Assembly: GCA_040902745.1 (NCBI GenBank)
Contig: JBBDWR010000015.1
Coordinates: 1 to 64,000 of the forward strand
Direction of reading: 5' to 3'
DNA from: JBBDWR01 sp040902745
GTDB taxonomy: Bacteria > Actinomycetota > UBA4738 > HRBIN12
DNA length: 64,000 nt
This document shows positions 17,390 through 26,057 of the stretch, piece by piece. The first letter of the stretch is position 1. Each line of letters begins with the position of its first letter. Position numbers and translations under genes: made by a program. The notes under the pieces were generated by a model. That model was not told the DNA's origin. It saw nothing but the letters and a program-made list of their open reading frames with translations, and made no database searches.

Positions 17390-18271
17390 TTAGAGCCCGA
17401 GCCGGTTGAGATGTTTGGGGTCGCGTTGCCAGTCCTTCAGCACCTTGACCCGCACATCCAAGAAGACCTTGGTGCCGAGGAGCTCCTCGATCTGCATGCG
17501 CGCGGCTGTGCCGATCTCCTTGAGCATCTCGCCTCCCTTGCCGATCACGATGCCCCTCTGCGAATCGCGCTCGACGGCGATCGTCGCGAAGACCTTCGTA
17601 AGACCCTCCTGACGATCCAGTTCTTCGATCACCACCGCGACCGAGTGCGGGACTTCCTCTCGCGTACGGCGCAGCGCCTGCTCGCGTACGAGTTCGGCTA
17701 GGCGCTGCTCGATCGACTGGTCCGTCGCCTCGCCGACCGGGAAGTACGGCGGCCCCTCGGACAGCACACCTTCGATCACCTCGAGCAGCTCGCTCACGCC
17801 GGTTCCCTGGGCGGCCGAGATCGGCACGATGTGTTCGAACGCGCCCAATTGCGCGGCGGCCGTGAGCTGCGGAACGACCAGATGATGCGCCAACCGGTCG
17901 ATCTTGTTGACTGCGCAGATCGTCGTGGACGCATGGGAGCCCACCTGGCGCTGGTACACGAACGCGTCGCCGCGTCCGACCCCCGCGTGCGCGTCAACCA
18001 CCTGCAGGATCACGTCGACCCCCTCGACCGCGGAGCCCACGACCTCGTTCGAGCGCCGCCCGAGCAAGGTGCGTGGCTTGTGGAACCCGGGCGTGTCGGT
18101 GAACACGATCTGCGAGTCATCGGTGCTGCGGATGCCGCGGATCTGGGTCCGCGTCGTCTGCGGCTTGTCGGAAACGATCGCGACCTTCTCCTCCACGAGC
18201 GCGTTCACGAGAGTCGACTTGCCGACGTTGGGACGCCCGACCACCGCGACGAACCCCGACCGAAAGCTCAT
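17390..18271 (-). CDS. era: GTPase Era
   Basis: A 16S rRNA-binding GTPase needed for 30S ribosome maturation. The 293-residue protein has the G domain (about 1-170) with G1 GRPNVGKST, G3 DTPG and G4 NKID. A KH RNA-binding domain (about 205-285) follows, carrying the GxxG loop in VIGKGGEMLKEIG. Length and ends are normal. ATG 18271 overlaps the cdd stop as ATGA, so translation is probably coupled. ybeY lies three genes upstream in the same run, another ribosome-maturation factor. Confidence 0.97.
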   Translation of the reverse strand: MSFRSGFVAVVGRPNVGKSTLVNALVEEKVAIVSDKPQTTRTQIRGIRSTDDSQIVFTDTPGFHKPRTLLGRRSNEVVGSAVEGVDVILQVVDAHAGVGRGDAFVYQRQVGSHASTTICAVNKIDRLAHHLVVPQLTAAAQLGAFEHIVPISAAQGTGVSELLEVIEGVLSEGPPYFPVGEATDQSIEQRLAELVREQALRRTREEVPHSVAVVIEELDRQEGLTKVFATIAVERDSQRGIVIGKGGEMLKEIGTAARMQIEELLGTKVFLDVRVKVLKDWQRDPKHLNRLGL

Positions 18272-18687
18272 CGCTCACCGAGCGCGGTGCGATCGAACGC
18301 GTCCGGAAGAAGCTCTTGGATCGTCCATCGGCGACGCGCGCCTTCGGGAAGCTCCGACACCACGATCGCCTGCGACCCGACCTCCCACAGCACCTGACGG
18401 CACCCCCCGCAAGGAGGTGCCGGCTCGGCGGATCCGCCAACGACCGCGATCGCATCGATGACGCGTTCCTCAGCCGCGATCGCCGCCGCGATGGCATTGC
18501 GCTCCGCGCACATCGACATCGGATACGAGGCGTTCTCCACGTTGACCCCAACGAAGGTGCGGCCTCCCGCGAGCACCGCCGCGCCGACGAGGAACCCACT
18601 GTAGGGGGCGTAGGAGGCGGCGCGAGCGGATCGCGCGTGGTCGATCAGGACATCGAGCTGCTCGTCGGTGGGTCCGCCGCTATTCAG
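18268..18687 (-). CDS. cdd: cytidine deaminase, probably using a CTG start
   Basis: Hydrolytically deaminates cytidine and deoxycytidine in pyrimidine salvage. The 139-residue frame contains the substrate-binding SYAPYSGFLVGAAV, the zinc/catalytic motif CAERNA (His replaced by Cys as in tetrameric Cdd) and the second zinc motif PPCGGC. The first ATG/GTG/TTG codon is GTG 18576, which would delete the conserved YAPYSGF segment. The only plausible start is CTG 18687, overlapping the corC stop, with a perfect GAGGAG seven bases upstream. It is followed by era (ATGA overlap); deoC in the same run also serves nucleoside salvage. Confidence 0.88.
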   Translation of the reverse strand: MNSGGPTDEQLDVLIDHARSARAASYAPYSGFLVGAAVLAGGRTFVGVNVENASYPMSMCAERNAIAAAIAAEERVIDAIAVVGGSAEPAPPCGGCRQVLWEVGSQAIVVSELPEGARRRWTIQELLPDAFDRTALGER

Positions 18688-19960
18688 CGGCTATCTCCTC
18701 GTGCTGCTCGTTGTCGGTCGCGTCGGGTTGCGGATCGCGCCTGACACGGACCTTCGAGATCCGGCGCCCCGCGATCTCCTCCGCCGTGAAGGTCACGCCG
18801 CCGTACCGGACCTTTTCCCCCGCTTCGGGGATCTTTCCGAGCAGACCCATGACGAGCCCGCCGACCGTGTCCCACTCCTCGTCCGGAAGCTCGACGCCGA
18901 GTCGCTCGTTGAGTTCGTCGACGCCGAGCTTGCCGGTGACGAGGAAGGTGTCCTCGTCGACCTGTTCGATCTCCGGCTCCTCGGTGTCGTACTCGTCGAC
19001 GATCTCCCCGACGAGCTCCTCGAGCAGGTCCTCCAGTGTGACGATGCCCGACACCGATCCGTACTCGTCGGTGACCAGGGCGATATGGAACTTCTCCTTC
19101 TGCATGTCCCGCAGCAACCCGGCGACCTTGGCGGCCTCCGGCACCCAATGCGGCTTGCGGACGATCTCCTCCAGCGGCATGTCGACCTTCCCCTGATGCA
19201 ACGCCTTGAGGACGTCCTTGGCGAACACGAAGCCGATCGTCTCGTCGAGGTCGTCGCGATACACCGGGATACGCGAGTACCCATGCTGCAGCACGAGCGC
19301 CTGTACGTCGCGCAGAGTCTCGTTCGCCTCGATGGCGACGATATCCGGGCGGGGAACCATCACCTCGCGCGCGATCGTGTCGCCGAACTCGAAGATCGAG
19401 TGGATCAGCTCCTTCTCTCCCTCCTCGATCGATCCCTCCTCCGAGCCCACCTGGGCCATCGATCGGATCTCCTCCTCCGACACGAAGGGCCCCGTCTTCA
19501 GACCCTTGCCGGGCAACAGGACGTTCGCCATCCCGATCAGGGCGCGTGTCGGCAAGGCCAGCACCCGCCCGAGGAACCAGACGATCGGTGCCAGCGCGAG
19601 CGCCACGCGGTCGCTGTGCAACACGCCGTAGGTCTTCGACATCGCCTCCACGATCACGAAGTACACGATCGTGAAGCCGAAGGCCGTCAGCGTGACGCCG
19701 AGGCTGCCGAACTCCCGCTCCGCGAGGATCGCGACGAGGATCGCCGAGCCGTTCTGCACGAGCATCACCGTGAGGTAGATCGAGTTGAGGTAGCGAGGCG
19801 GATCGGCGGCGATCTTCTCCAGCAGCGGCGCGTTACGACGGCCCTCCTCGACGAGCGCAAGCGCACGCACGCGGTTCATGCGCGTCAGCGAGGACTCGGC
19901 AAGGGCGAGGATCGTGCCGAAGACCACGAGCAGCACGACGAGCAACCAGAGTGCCGTCAC
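18680..19960 (-). CDS. CNNM/CorC (HlyC) family membrane protein with CBS pair
   Basis: A 426-residue protein with an N-terminal DUF21/CNNM membrane domain (three to four helices within about 1-150), two CBS domains (about 205-325, in the family context EVMVPRPDIVAIE), and a C-terminal CorC_HlyC domain (about 340-415). Relatives are implicated in magnesium and cobalt export or resistance; older 'hemolysin' names are misleading. The GTG start at 19960 overlaps the ybeY stop (GTGA). The tail contains the ribosome-binding site for cdd. Confidence 0.92.
   Translation of the reverse strand: MTALWLLVVLLVVFGTILALAESSLTRMNRVRALALVEEGRRNAPLLEKIAADPPRYLNSIYLTVMLVQNGSAILVAILAEREFGSLGVTLTAFGFTIVYFVIVEAMSKTYGVLHSDRVALALAPIVWFLGRVLALPTRALIGMANVLLPGKGLKTGPFVSEEEIRSMAQVGSEEGSIEEGEKELIHSIFEFGDTIAREVMVPRPDIVAIEANETLRDVQALVLQHGYSRIPVYRDDLDETIGFVFAKDVLKALHQGKVDMPLEEIVRKPHWVPEAAKVAGLLRDMQKEKFHIALVTDEYGSVSGIVTLEDLLEELVGEIVDEYDTEEPEIEQVDEDTFLVTGKLGVDELNERLGVELPDEEWDTVGGLVMGLLGKIPEAGEKVRYGGVTFTAEEIAGRRISKVRVRRDPQPDATDNEQHEEIAAE
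18695..18700 (-). promoter_or_regulatory. ribosome-binding site GAGGAG that supports a CTG start for cdd
   Basis: On the minus strand GAGGAG (18700-18695) is followed by the seven bases ATAGCCG and then CTG at 18687-18685. It lies inside the last codons of corC. No ATG, GTG or TTG is positioned to use it in the cdd frame. This is the main sequence evidence for a non-canonical start. Confidence 0.7.
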
Positions 19961-20454
19961 GGCGTGCGCACCCCGCTGTAGCGCTCCTGGCGCGCCCACA
20001 TGTCTGCCCGGCCTGCGTCCTGTTCGTGGTCGTAGCCGAGCAGGTGCAAGATGCCGTGCGCGAGCAGCAGCCGCAGTTCGTCGTCGGGATCCGAACCGTT
20101 CGCCTCCGCGTTCCGGGTCGCCGTCGCGGGCGCGATCACCACGTCGCCGAGCAGCGGTGGTGCCCTCGGGTCACGACGATCCGCGTCGTCGAACCCGAAG
20201 GAGAGCACGTCGGTGGGACCCGACTCCCCCATGAAGCGCTCGTGCAGTTGGGTGATCTCCTCGTCGGTGACCAGGGAAACGGACAACTCTCCCTCGTGTC
20301 TTCCCTCGCCGTCGAGGCAGACGAGCGCCAGGCGTTGCAGTTGCTCGATGTCGACCGGAACCGGTTGGCGGTCGTCGACGAGGATCAGGGGTCCGGCCGC
20401 CGCCGGGCTGGGACTCGGAGGGTGGTTGGCGTCTTCGGTCATCGGAAGGCTCAC
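19957..20454 (-). CDS. ybeY: endoribonuclease YbeY (rRNA maturation factor)
   Basis: A metal-dependent RNase involved in 16S rRNA 3' processing and ribosome quality control. The 165-residue protein carries the diagnostic metal-binding motif HGILHLLGYDHEQD near residues 133-146. An N-terminal extension of about 20 Pro/Ser-rich residues precedes the fold. The GTG at 20454 overlaps the phoH stop (GTGA); ATG 20442 is an alternative four codons later. The phoH-ybeY pair is conserved in bacteria, and the next gene, corC, overlaps the ybeY stop. Confidence 0.95.
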   Translation of the reverse strand: MSLPMTEDANHPPSPSPAAAGPLILVDDRQPVPVDIEQLQRLALVCLDGEGRHEGELSVSLVTDEEITQLHERFMGESGPTDVLSFGFDDADRRDPRAPPLLGDVVIAPATATRNAEANGSDPDDELRLLLAHGILHLLGYDHEQDAGRADMWARQERYSGVRTP

Positions 20455-21434
20455 TGGGCGGCCTGCTTGTCGCGGCGCTCACCGAATCGGCGATAGGCCT
20501 CGACGATATCCTGCACGATCTTGTGGCGCACCACATCCCGCGCGCCCAGGTGGCAGAACTCGATCCCCCCGATCTCGACGAGGATCTCCTCGATCACCTG
20601 CAAGCCCGAGCGACTCCCAGCCGGCAGATCGACCTGCGTGGTGTCGCCGTTCACGACGGCCTTCGAACCGAAGCCGAGTCGTGTGAGGAACATCTTCATC
20701 TGTTCGGGCGTGGTGTTCTGCGCCTCGTCCAGGATGATGAACGCGTCGTTCAACGTTCGTCCGCGCATGTAAGCGAGCGGCGCGACCTCCACCGTGCCGC
20801 GTTCCATCAGTCGGGGGAGGGAGTCGGGGCCCGTAAACTCGAACAGCGCGTCGTAGAGCGGGCGCATGTACGGGTCGATCTTCTCGTAGAGCGTTCCCGG
20901 CAGATAGCCCAGCCGTTCGCCGGCCTCGACCGCGGGCCGGGTAAGGATGATCCTCGAGACCTCGCGCTCCTGGAGAGCTTTCACCGCGATCGCCACCGCG
21001 AGATAGGTCTTCCCGGTCCCGGCCGGACCGATCGCGAACGTCACGGTGTTGCGACGGATCGCGTCGACGAAGCGCTTCTGCCCGAGGGTCTTGGGCGCGA
21101 TGCCCTTGCCGCGACGGGTGAGTACGACGTCTCCGAGCACCTCGCTCGGTTTCGCCTCATCGCCCCTGATCAACTCGATCGTCTGGCCGACCGACGACGG
21201 CGTCAATTCGTGTCCCTTGTCGAGCAGCTCGAGGAGCTCCTCGAAGAGGGTGCCGACCTTAGCGGCCTCGACCTCGGGCCCGGTGACGGTGATCTCATTT
21301 CCTCGGACGAGGATCTGCGAGTCGAACGCAGCCTCGACGAGCTTGAGGAAGGTGTCCTGCTGGCCGAGGAGGGCAACCATCGACTGGCTGCCCGGCACGA
21401 GGATCTTGACTTGCGTGGTGGCGGAACGCGCCAA
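20451..21434 (-). CDS. phoH: PhoH family ATPase
   Basis: A 327-residue ATPase of the PhoH/PhoL type, a superfamily 1 helicase-like P-loop domain usually genetically tied to ybeY and RNA metabolism. Walker A is GPAGTGKT and Walker B is FIILDEAQN, followed by TRLGFGSKAVVNGDTTQVD. An N-terminal KH-like region (about 10-85) precedes the ATPase. TTG 21434 has GGAG 8 nt upstream and matches the usual N-terminus. The frame also runs back to ATG 21567 through a Pro/Gly/Ser-rich stretch that looks non-native. The gene order hit-phoH-ybeY is standard. Confidence 0.94.
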   Translation of the reverse strand: MARSATTQVKILVPGSQSMVALLGQQDTFLKLVEAAFDSQILVRGNEITVTGPEVEAAKVGTLFEELLELLDKGHELTPSSVGQTIELIRGDEAKPSEVLGDVVLTRRGKGIAPKTLGQKRFVDAIRRNTVTFAIGPAGTGKTYLAVAIAVKALQEREVSRIILTRPAVEAGERLGYLPGTLYEKIDPYMRPLYDALFEFTGPDSLPRLMERGTVEVAPLAYMRGRTLNDAFIILDEAQNTTPEQMKMFLTRLGFGSKAVVNGDTTQVDLPAGSRSGLQVIEEILVEIGGIEFCHLGARDVVRHKIVQDIVEAYRRFGERRDKQAAQ

Positions 21435-21550
21435 GTGCCTCTCTCCGGGGGGTGAGCCCCCGCCCTCCTGGTCGGCTGCGGACGACGGCGGCGCCGTGTC
21501 CGTACGGGGCGATTCTACCTCCGTGCCCCCTCCTGGGCCTACCCCCGCAC

Positions 21551-21913
21551 TCAGCCCGGTGGCCATGTCATGACCCGTCCACCGAGCAGGTGGAAGTGGA
21601 GGTGGAACACCGCCTGTCCCCCATCGGGTCCCACGTTCGTCACGAGGCGCCACCCCGTCTCGTCGATGCGCTCTGTGCGAGCGAGATGGTTCGCGGCCTG
21701 TATCAGATCGAGGAGCATTCCCGCATGCCGGTCGGCGATGCCGGCGATCGAGGCGATGTGCTCCTTGGGGATCAGCAGGATGTGGGTCGGCGCCTGCGGA
21801 TCGATGTCGCGGAACGCCACGACGGTGTCGGTCGCGTGCAGGATCTCGGCCGGGATCTCCCGCGCCGCGATCCTGCAGAACAAGCACTCCGAGTCGACGG
21901 CGAACTCCCCCAC
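21551..21913 (-). CDS. HIT family nucleotide-binding hydrolase (HINT type)
   Basis: A 120-residue histidine-triad protein; relatives hydrolyse purine nucleoside phosphoramidates or AMP conjugates. It shows CLFCRI near the N-terminus, the ITKEH-like segment LIPKEHIAS, and the catalytic triad HLHFHLLGGR near the C-terminus, ending MTWPPG. The GTG at 21913 is the only reasonable start; the frame remains open upstream through low-complexity sequence and the assembly gap region. It leads the phoH run, with 116 bp to phoH. Confidence 0.92.
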   Translation of the reverse strand: MGEFAVDSECLFCRIAAREIPAEILHATDTVVAFRDIDPQAPTHILLIPKEHIASIAGIADRHAGMLLDLIQAANHLARTERIDETGWRLVTNVGPDGGQAVFHLHFHLLGGRVMTWPPG

Positions 21914-21962
21914 TGACCCGGATGCTACCGCACGGTCTGGGAACAGCCTCCGTGGGCCGGTC

Positions 21963-21974
21963 GGCCGATATCGG
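21963..21974. promoter_or_regulatory. second copy of the element GGCCGATATCGG, upstream of the metalloprotease gene
   Basis: The same 12 bases as at 8507-8518, again containing CCGATATCGG. It lies between the divergent hit gene (start 21913) and the metalloprotease gene (start 22120), about 146 bp before the latter. Both copies stand upstream of genes for exported proteins. A shared regulator is an inference. Confidence 0.35.
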
Positions 21975-22119
21975 TCGGCGCGAGAATGGACCTTGGGTGC
22001 TCGCGGGAACCGGGGGCGCACCCGGTAACGTAGTGCCCGTAAGGGAGGCTCCCTCGTCCGACATGCGGCGCACGCACTCGGGAGAACTCGTCGCCGCACG
22101 GAGAAGAAGAGAGGTCGCG

Positions 22120-23867
22120 ATGCATCGCAAGCCCGGAACATTGTTCGTGCTGCTGGGCGGCGTGGTCCTTGCCGGGCTGCTGGCGGTGCCAGCAGCCCCG
22201 GCCCCCAGCCCCACCGTCGGCGCCCCCCACGCCCCCCCATCCGCGCCCCCCTGCATCATCTCCGGCGTCCACCCCGNNNNNNNNNNGTGTACGTGGCTCC
22301 CAAGCGGGGGGGGGGCCTGGCGGGGGGGGGGGGGGGCCCGCCCCCCGCGGCCCCGAGCGCCTCGGTCGGCGCCGCCCAGGCCGCCGCCGCAGGCTCCACT
22401 CCTGACCTTTTGGATGCCGCTGCGTCCCGCGGTGAGATCACCCCCGCGCAGGCCAACCGCTACCTCGTGTACGCACTCAGCACACCAGATCGTGTGCCTG
22501 AGCGGTTCCTCAGCGACGTACCGTGGGACGGTACCCCGGCCTTGCTGGCGCTTCTCGAGCAGAACGAGACCGGCGCACTGCCCCCCGACCTCGCAGCCAA
22601 GCTCGGATTCTCGTCCGAGTTGGCGCGGGCCACCGTCCCGGGCAACCAGAGTCGGTGCGGCGGGTACGGACCGTTCCCCAACAAGGTCACGACCAAGTTC
22701 TTCACGATCCACTACGCGAAGAGGGATCTCGCGAATCCGCTGAACATCAGCGACTACAAGTCGTCGCTCAACAGGTCCTTCCGCACCGAGGTCAAGCGCT
22801 TCGGCTGGTGGAAGCCGCCGCAGAAGAACAACGCGGGCAGCAAGTATCACGCGTATGTCGCCGGTCTCGGAGGGGGTCTGTACGGGTTCGCGACCACGGG
22901 GGGAACGTACGCGGGGCTGGTCAACAACAATCCGCACTCCCCGTGGCCCGATCACGACGCCTACGCGACCTGCTTGGTGCTCAACGACAACTACCGAGGG
23001 TTCCCGACGTCGGCTCGAGGGGCGCTCGACGCGACCTCGGCGCACGAGTACAACCACGCCCTGCAGTTCGGGATCGGTGGCCTCACCGGCGCCAAGAGGC
23101 CAACGATCGTGTGGTACGAGGGCGGCACGACCTACATGGAGGACGAGGTCTGGGACACCTCCAACGACAGCTGGTTCTACCTCTGGCCGGAGTTCGATGT
23201 GCAGATGGCTCGCTACAACAAGTTCCCTTACTCCTACTGGGTCGTCTATCGGGCGATGCTCGAGCAGTACGGAACGGGCGTGGCCAACGGCGGTCAGCTC
23301 GTGATGCGCACGTTCTTCGAGCTGACCAGCAAGGAGATCGCGGGCAATCTCGGCGCGTGGAACCAGGCGCTGACCGACGCACAGGGCGGCGTGTTGAACC
23401 AGGACTACCATCGAGCATCGATCGCCCTGAAGTTCCTGAAGAAGTGCCAGGGCGGCTACGTCTATCCCTATTGCCTCGAGGAGGCGAACGGGTACAAGAA
23501 CACGGTGGGACCGACGTTGTTCCACCACGCGATCGATACGATCGGAAACAGCACCGCCGGATCGCTACCCGACAACTACTCCCTCAACTGGGTCGCACTG
23601 CCCGCGTCGGGGGACTACGACGTCACGGTCGACAGCACCACCGCAGGCGCGCAGCTGCGCACCAGCGTCGTGTGCGACACGGGCACCGATCTGGACGTGA
23701 CCTCGCTCGGCACCCTCAGCGGTATCGACAGCGACACGACCCTGGTCGACGCCGACGGGTGTGTCACCCGGCCGGTGGTTGTGATCAGCAACGTGACGTG
23801 GAACGGCTCGGAGAATCCGTCCTCTCCCGCGACGCGGAGCTACACGGTCTCGACCGACCTGCCGTAG
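22120..23867 (+). CDS. secreted HEXXH metalloprotease, interrupted by an assembly gap
   Basis: The 5' part starts at ATG 22120, with AGAGG 5 nt upstream, and encodes a Sec signal peptide (basic start, hydrophobic LFVLLGGVVLAGLLAVPAA). After ten Ns the frame changes and continues to 23867. The zinc motif HEYNH is at 23043-23057 (gluzincin HEXXH), and a downstream WYEGGTTYMEDEVW likely supplies the third ligand, as in MXAN_6640-type proteases. A C-terminal beta-rich domain of about 120 residues follows. Poly-G/C runs flank the gap, so residues near the signal-peptide junction are unreliable. It lies opposite to hit and dnaJ, with only 11 bp between its stop and the dnaJ stop. Confidence 0.82.
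22277..22286. other. assembly gap (10 N) with low-complexity flanks
   Basis: Ten Ns at 22277-22286 are a scaffold placeholder. The preceding bases are C-rich and the following bases contain runs of 10 and 16 or more G. The encoded peptides on either side (SPTVGAPHAPPSA before, PSASVGAAQAAAA after) look like two corrupted readings of the same segment, so the true gap may be zero or negative. Confidence 0.9.
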
Positions 23868-23878
23868 GACTCGTCCGG

Positions 23879-24985
23879 CTATCGGGTGTCGGGGTGCCGC
23901 AGCGACCCCGGCACCACGGCGCCCTTGCCGACCGCTTCGTCGCGCAGGTCGGCGAGCTCGACCAGCAGCCTGCGCTGCTGCTTGTCCTTGGCGTCCGGGA
24001 TCCGCACGTCCACGGACAAGAAGAGGTCGCCGCGGCCTCGCCGACCGAGGTTCGGGATCCCGTGACCTTTGAGTCGCAGGATCGTTCCGGAGGAGGTCCC
24101 CGGCTCGATCTTCACGCGCTCGCGGCCGTCCAGGGTCTCGACCTCGATCTCGGCGCCCAGCGCGGCCTGGGTCATCTCGATCTCGAGCACCGTTGCCAGG
24201 TCTTGCCCATGCCGCTCGAAGACCACGTGTGGCTCGACCCGCAGTGAGAGGTACAGATCCCCGGCCGGCCCCCCTCCCCGCCCGATGTGACCGCCCGACT
24301 GCACGCGCAGCTCCAGCCCGTCGGCCACCCCCGCGGGGATGTCGAGGGGCACCGAGGCGCGATCGAGCACCCGGCCCTGCCCGGCGCACACGGTGCAGGG
24401 AGTGATGATCTCGCGTCCCGTCCCTTCACACGTGCGGCACGGACCGGCGGTGACCAGTTGGCCGAAGATGCTGCGTCGCATCTGCTGGACCTGCCCACTC
24501 CCACCGCACGTATGGCACGTCTGTGGGGTCGTACCCGGCTCTGCGCCATCGCCCGAGCAGCGTTCACAGGTCGACGCGCGCTCCATCTCGACCTCGCGAT
24601 GCGCCCCGAAGGCCGCCTCGGCGAAGGTGAGGCGCAGCTCGACGAACGCGTCCTCCCCGCGTTGCGAGCGGCTGTGGCGCTGAGGACGGCGGACACCGGA
24701 GCCGCCTCCCGTGCCGAAGAACATGTCGAAGATGTCCTGCACGTCCCCGAACGGGAATCCGGGAGCGCCCTGTGAACCGAACGCGTCGTAGCGCTGCCGC
24801 CGATCCGGATCGGAGAGGATCTCGTACGCACCGGAGATCTCCTTGAAGCGCTCCTCGGCATCGTGCGAACCGTTGACGTCCGGATGCAGCTCGCGAGCCA
24901 GACGCCGGTAGGCCTTCTTGATGTCCTCGTCGCTCGCGTCCCGCGTCACGCCGAGGATCTCGTACAGGTCCCGAACCGCCGCCAC
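23879..24985 (-). CDS. dnaJ: molecular chaperone DnaJ (HSP40)
   Basis: A co-chaperone that delivers clients to DnaK and stimulates its ATPase. The 368-residue protein has a J domain (about 6-68) with HPD in ARELHPDVNG, a short Gly/Phe-rich linker, and four zinc-binding repeats (CERCSGDG, CHTCGGSG, CRTCEGTG, CTVCAGQG). Two C-terminal peptide-binding domains follow. The GTG start at 24985 shares its G with the hrcA TAG stop. Linkage to hrcA marks this as the DnaJ2-type copy, not the one in a dnaK operon, and heat regulation through CIRCE is expected. Confidence 0.96.
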   Translation of the reverse strand: MAAVRDLYEILGVTRDASDEDIKKAYRRLARELHPDVNGSHDAEERFKEISGAYEILSDPDRRQRYDAFGSQGAPGFPFGDVQDIFDMFFGTGGGSGVRRPQRHSRSQRGEDAFVELRLTFAEAAFGAHREVEMERASTCERCSGDGAEPGTTPQTCHTCGGSGQVQQMRRSIFGQLVTAGPCRTCEGTGREIITPCTVCAGQGRVLDRASVPLDIPAGVADGLELRVQSGGHIGRGGGPAGDLYLSLRVEPHVVFERHGQDLATVLEIEMTQAALGAEIEVETLDGRERVKIEPGTSSGTILRLKGHGIPNLGRRGRGDLFLSVDVRIPDAKDKQQRRLLVELADLRDEAVGKGAVVPGSLRHPDTR

Positions 24986-26043
24986 TAGCGCTCCAGCTCC
25001 GCGGCCAGGTCCGACAGCCGCTTGGCGACCGCGCGAACCGATGCCATCACGCTGAGGTAGTCCATCCGTGTGGGTCCCACGATCCCGATCGTGCCGAGCT
25101 GCGTCTCCGACGTGCCGAAGGGGGCGGTGACGAGAGACGCGTCCCATCCGCCGGTGGTCGGGTGCTCTCCCCCGATCGTCACCGCGAGGTCGCCGACGGC
25201 GACGTCGCGCAGGAGCTTGAGCATGTCGGTCTCCCGCTCGAGTGCTTCGAACAGCCGGCGGATCGTGTCCGCCCGCCATTTCGCGGCGTCGTCGGCGAGG
25301 TTGGCCACGCCCCCGACCACGACATGCTCCACTGCCTCACCCGCCTGGATCTCGCGGAAGGCCTCCCCCACGTCCACCATCACCCGCCGCTCCGGGGAAG
25401 GACTCTCCCCCGCGAGCTTGAGTGCCTTGGCCTGCGCCTCGGGCAACGTGAGTCCCGCGAACGCGCGCAACCGCTTCTCGATCGCGGCGACCCCCTGGGC
25501 ATCGAGGCCGTCCGGGCGATCCAGCATCCGCTTGTCGACGTGGCCGTGCTGACCGACGACGAGCACCATCAAGGCCGCCCCGCCGAGATCGATCAGCTCT
25601 ACCTGGAGCAGTCCCTCGTCCACCGCCCCGGGCGGCACTGCCACCGCCGCATACTGCGTCATCCGCGAGAGCAGCTGTGTGGTTCCGCGCAGCACGTCCT
25701 CCAGATCGAGCATCGTCTCCGCGAAGAACGCCGACACCGCCTTGCGCTGCGCATCACGCAGCCGCCCACCGGCGGGCAGCGTGTCGACGTAGCGCCGGTA
25801 GCCGATGTCGGTCGGGATCCGACCTGCGGACGTATGTGGCTGCGTCAGGTAGCCGAGCTCCTCGAGCGCCGCCAGCTCGTTCCGGATCGTCGCCGAGGAG
25901 ACCCCGAGCCCGGCGCCGTCGGCGATCGTCTCGCTGCCGACCGGTTCGCCCGAACGGACGTACTCCTCCACGACTGCTCGGAGCACGGCGATCTTCCGTT
26001 CGCCGAGACCCCCCGGCTGTGGCTGCGCGGACTCTTCGCTCAT
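24985..26043 (-). CDS. hrcA: heat-inducible transcription repressor HrcA
   Basis: A repressor that binds CIRCE and controls heat-shock genes. The 352-residue protein has an N-terminal winged helix (about 15-85) with SSATIRNELAALEELGYL as the recognition region, then PHTSAGRIPTDIGYRRYVD and the GAF-like/dimerisation region. The frame opens at 26064, but that start lies inside the CIRCE element, so ATG 26043 or ATG 26052 is used; no strong ribosome-binding site decides between them. It is followed directly by dnaJ, and autoregulation is expected. Confidence 0.94.
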   Translation of the reverse strand: MSEESAQPQPGGLGERKIAVLRAVVEEYVRSGEPVGSETIADGAGLGVSSATIRNELAALEELGYLTQPHTSAGRIPTDIGYRRYVDTLPAGGRLRDAQRKAVSAFFAETMLDLEDVLRGTTQLLSRMTQYAAVAVPPGAVDEGLLQVELIDLGGAALMVLVVGQHGHVDKRMLDRPDGLDAQGVAAIEKRLRAFAGLTLPEAQAKALKLAGESPSPERRVMVDVGEAFREIQAGEAVEHVVVGGVANLADDAAKWRADTIRRLFEALERETDMLKLLRDVAVGDLAVTIGGEHPTTGGWDASLVTAPFGTSETQLGTIGIVGPTRMDYLSVMASVRAVAKRLSDLAAELER

Positions 26044-26057
26044 GGCCGGCATGATAC

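Noticed and set aside
21975..22119. Possible c-di-AMP (ydaO) riboswitch upstream of the secreted protease
   Set aside because: Short G-rich and CCGACA-like pieces occur, but their order and spacing do not match the consensus.
20451..23528. A 1025-codon minus-strand frame running from phoH through hit, the N gap and the protease gene
   Set aside because: Only the last 327 residues match PhoH. The rest is antisense or out of frame with recognised genes and crosses the Ns.
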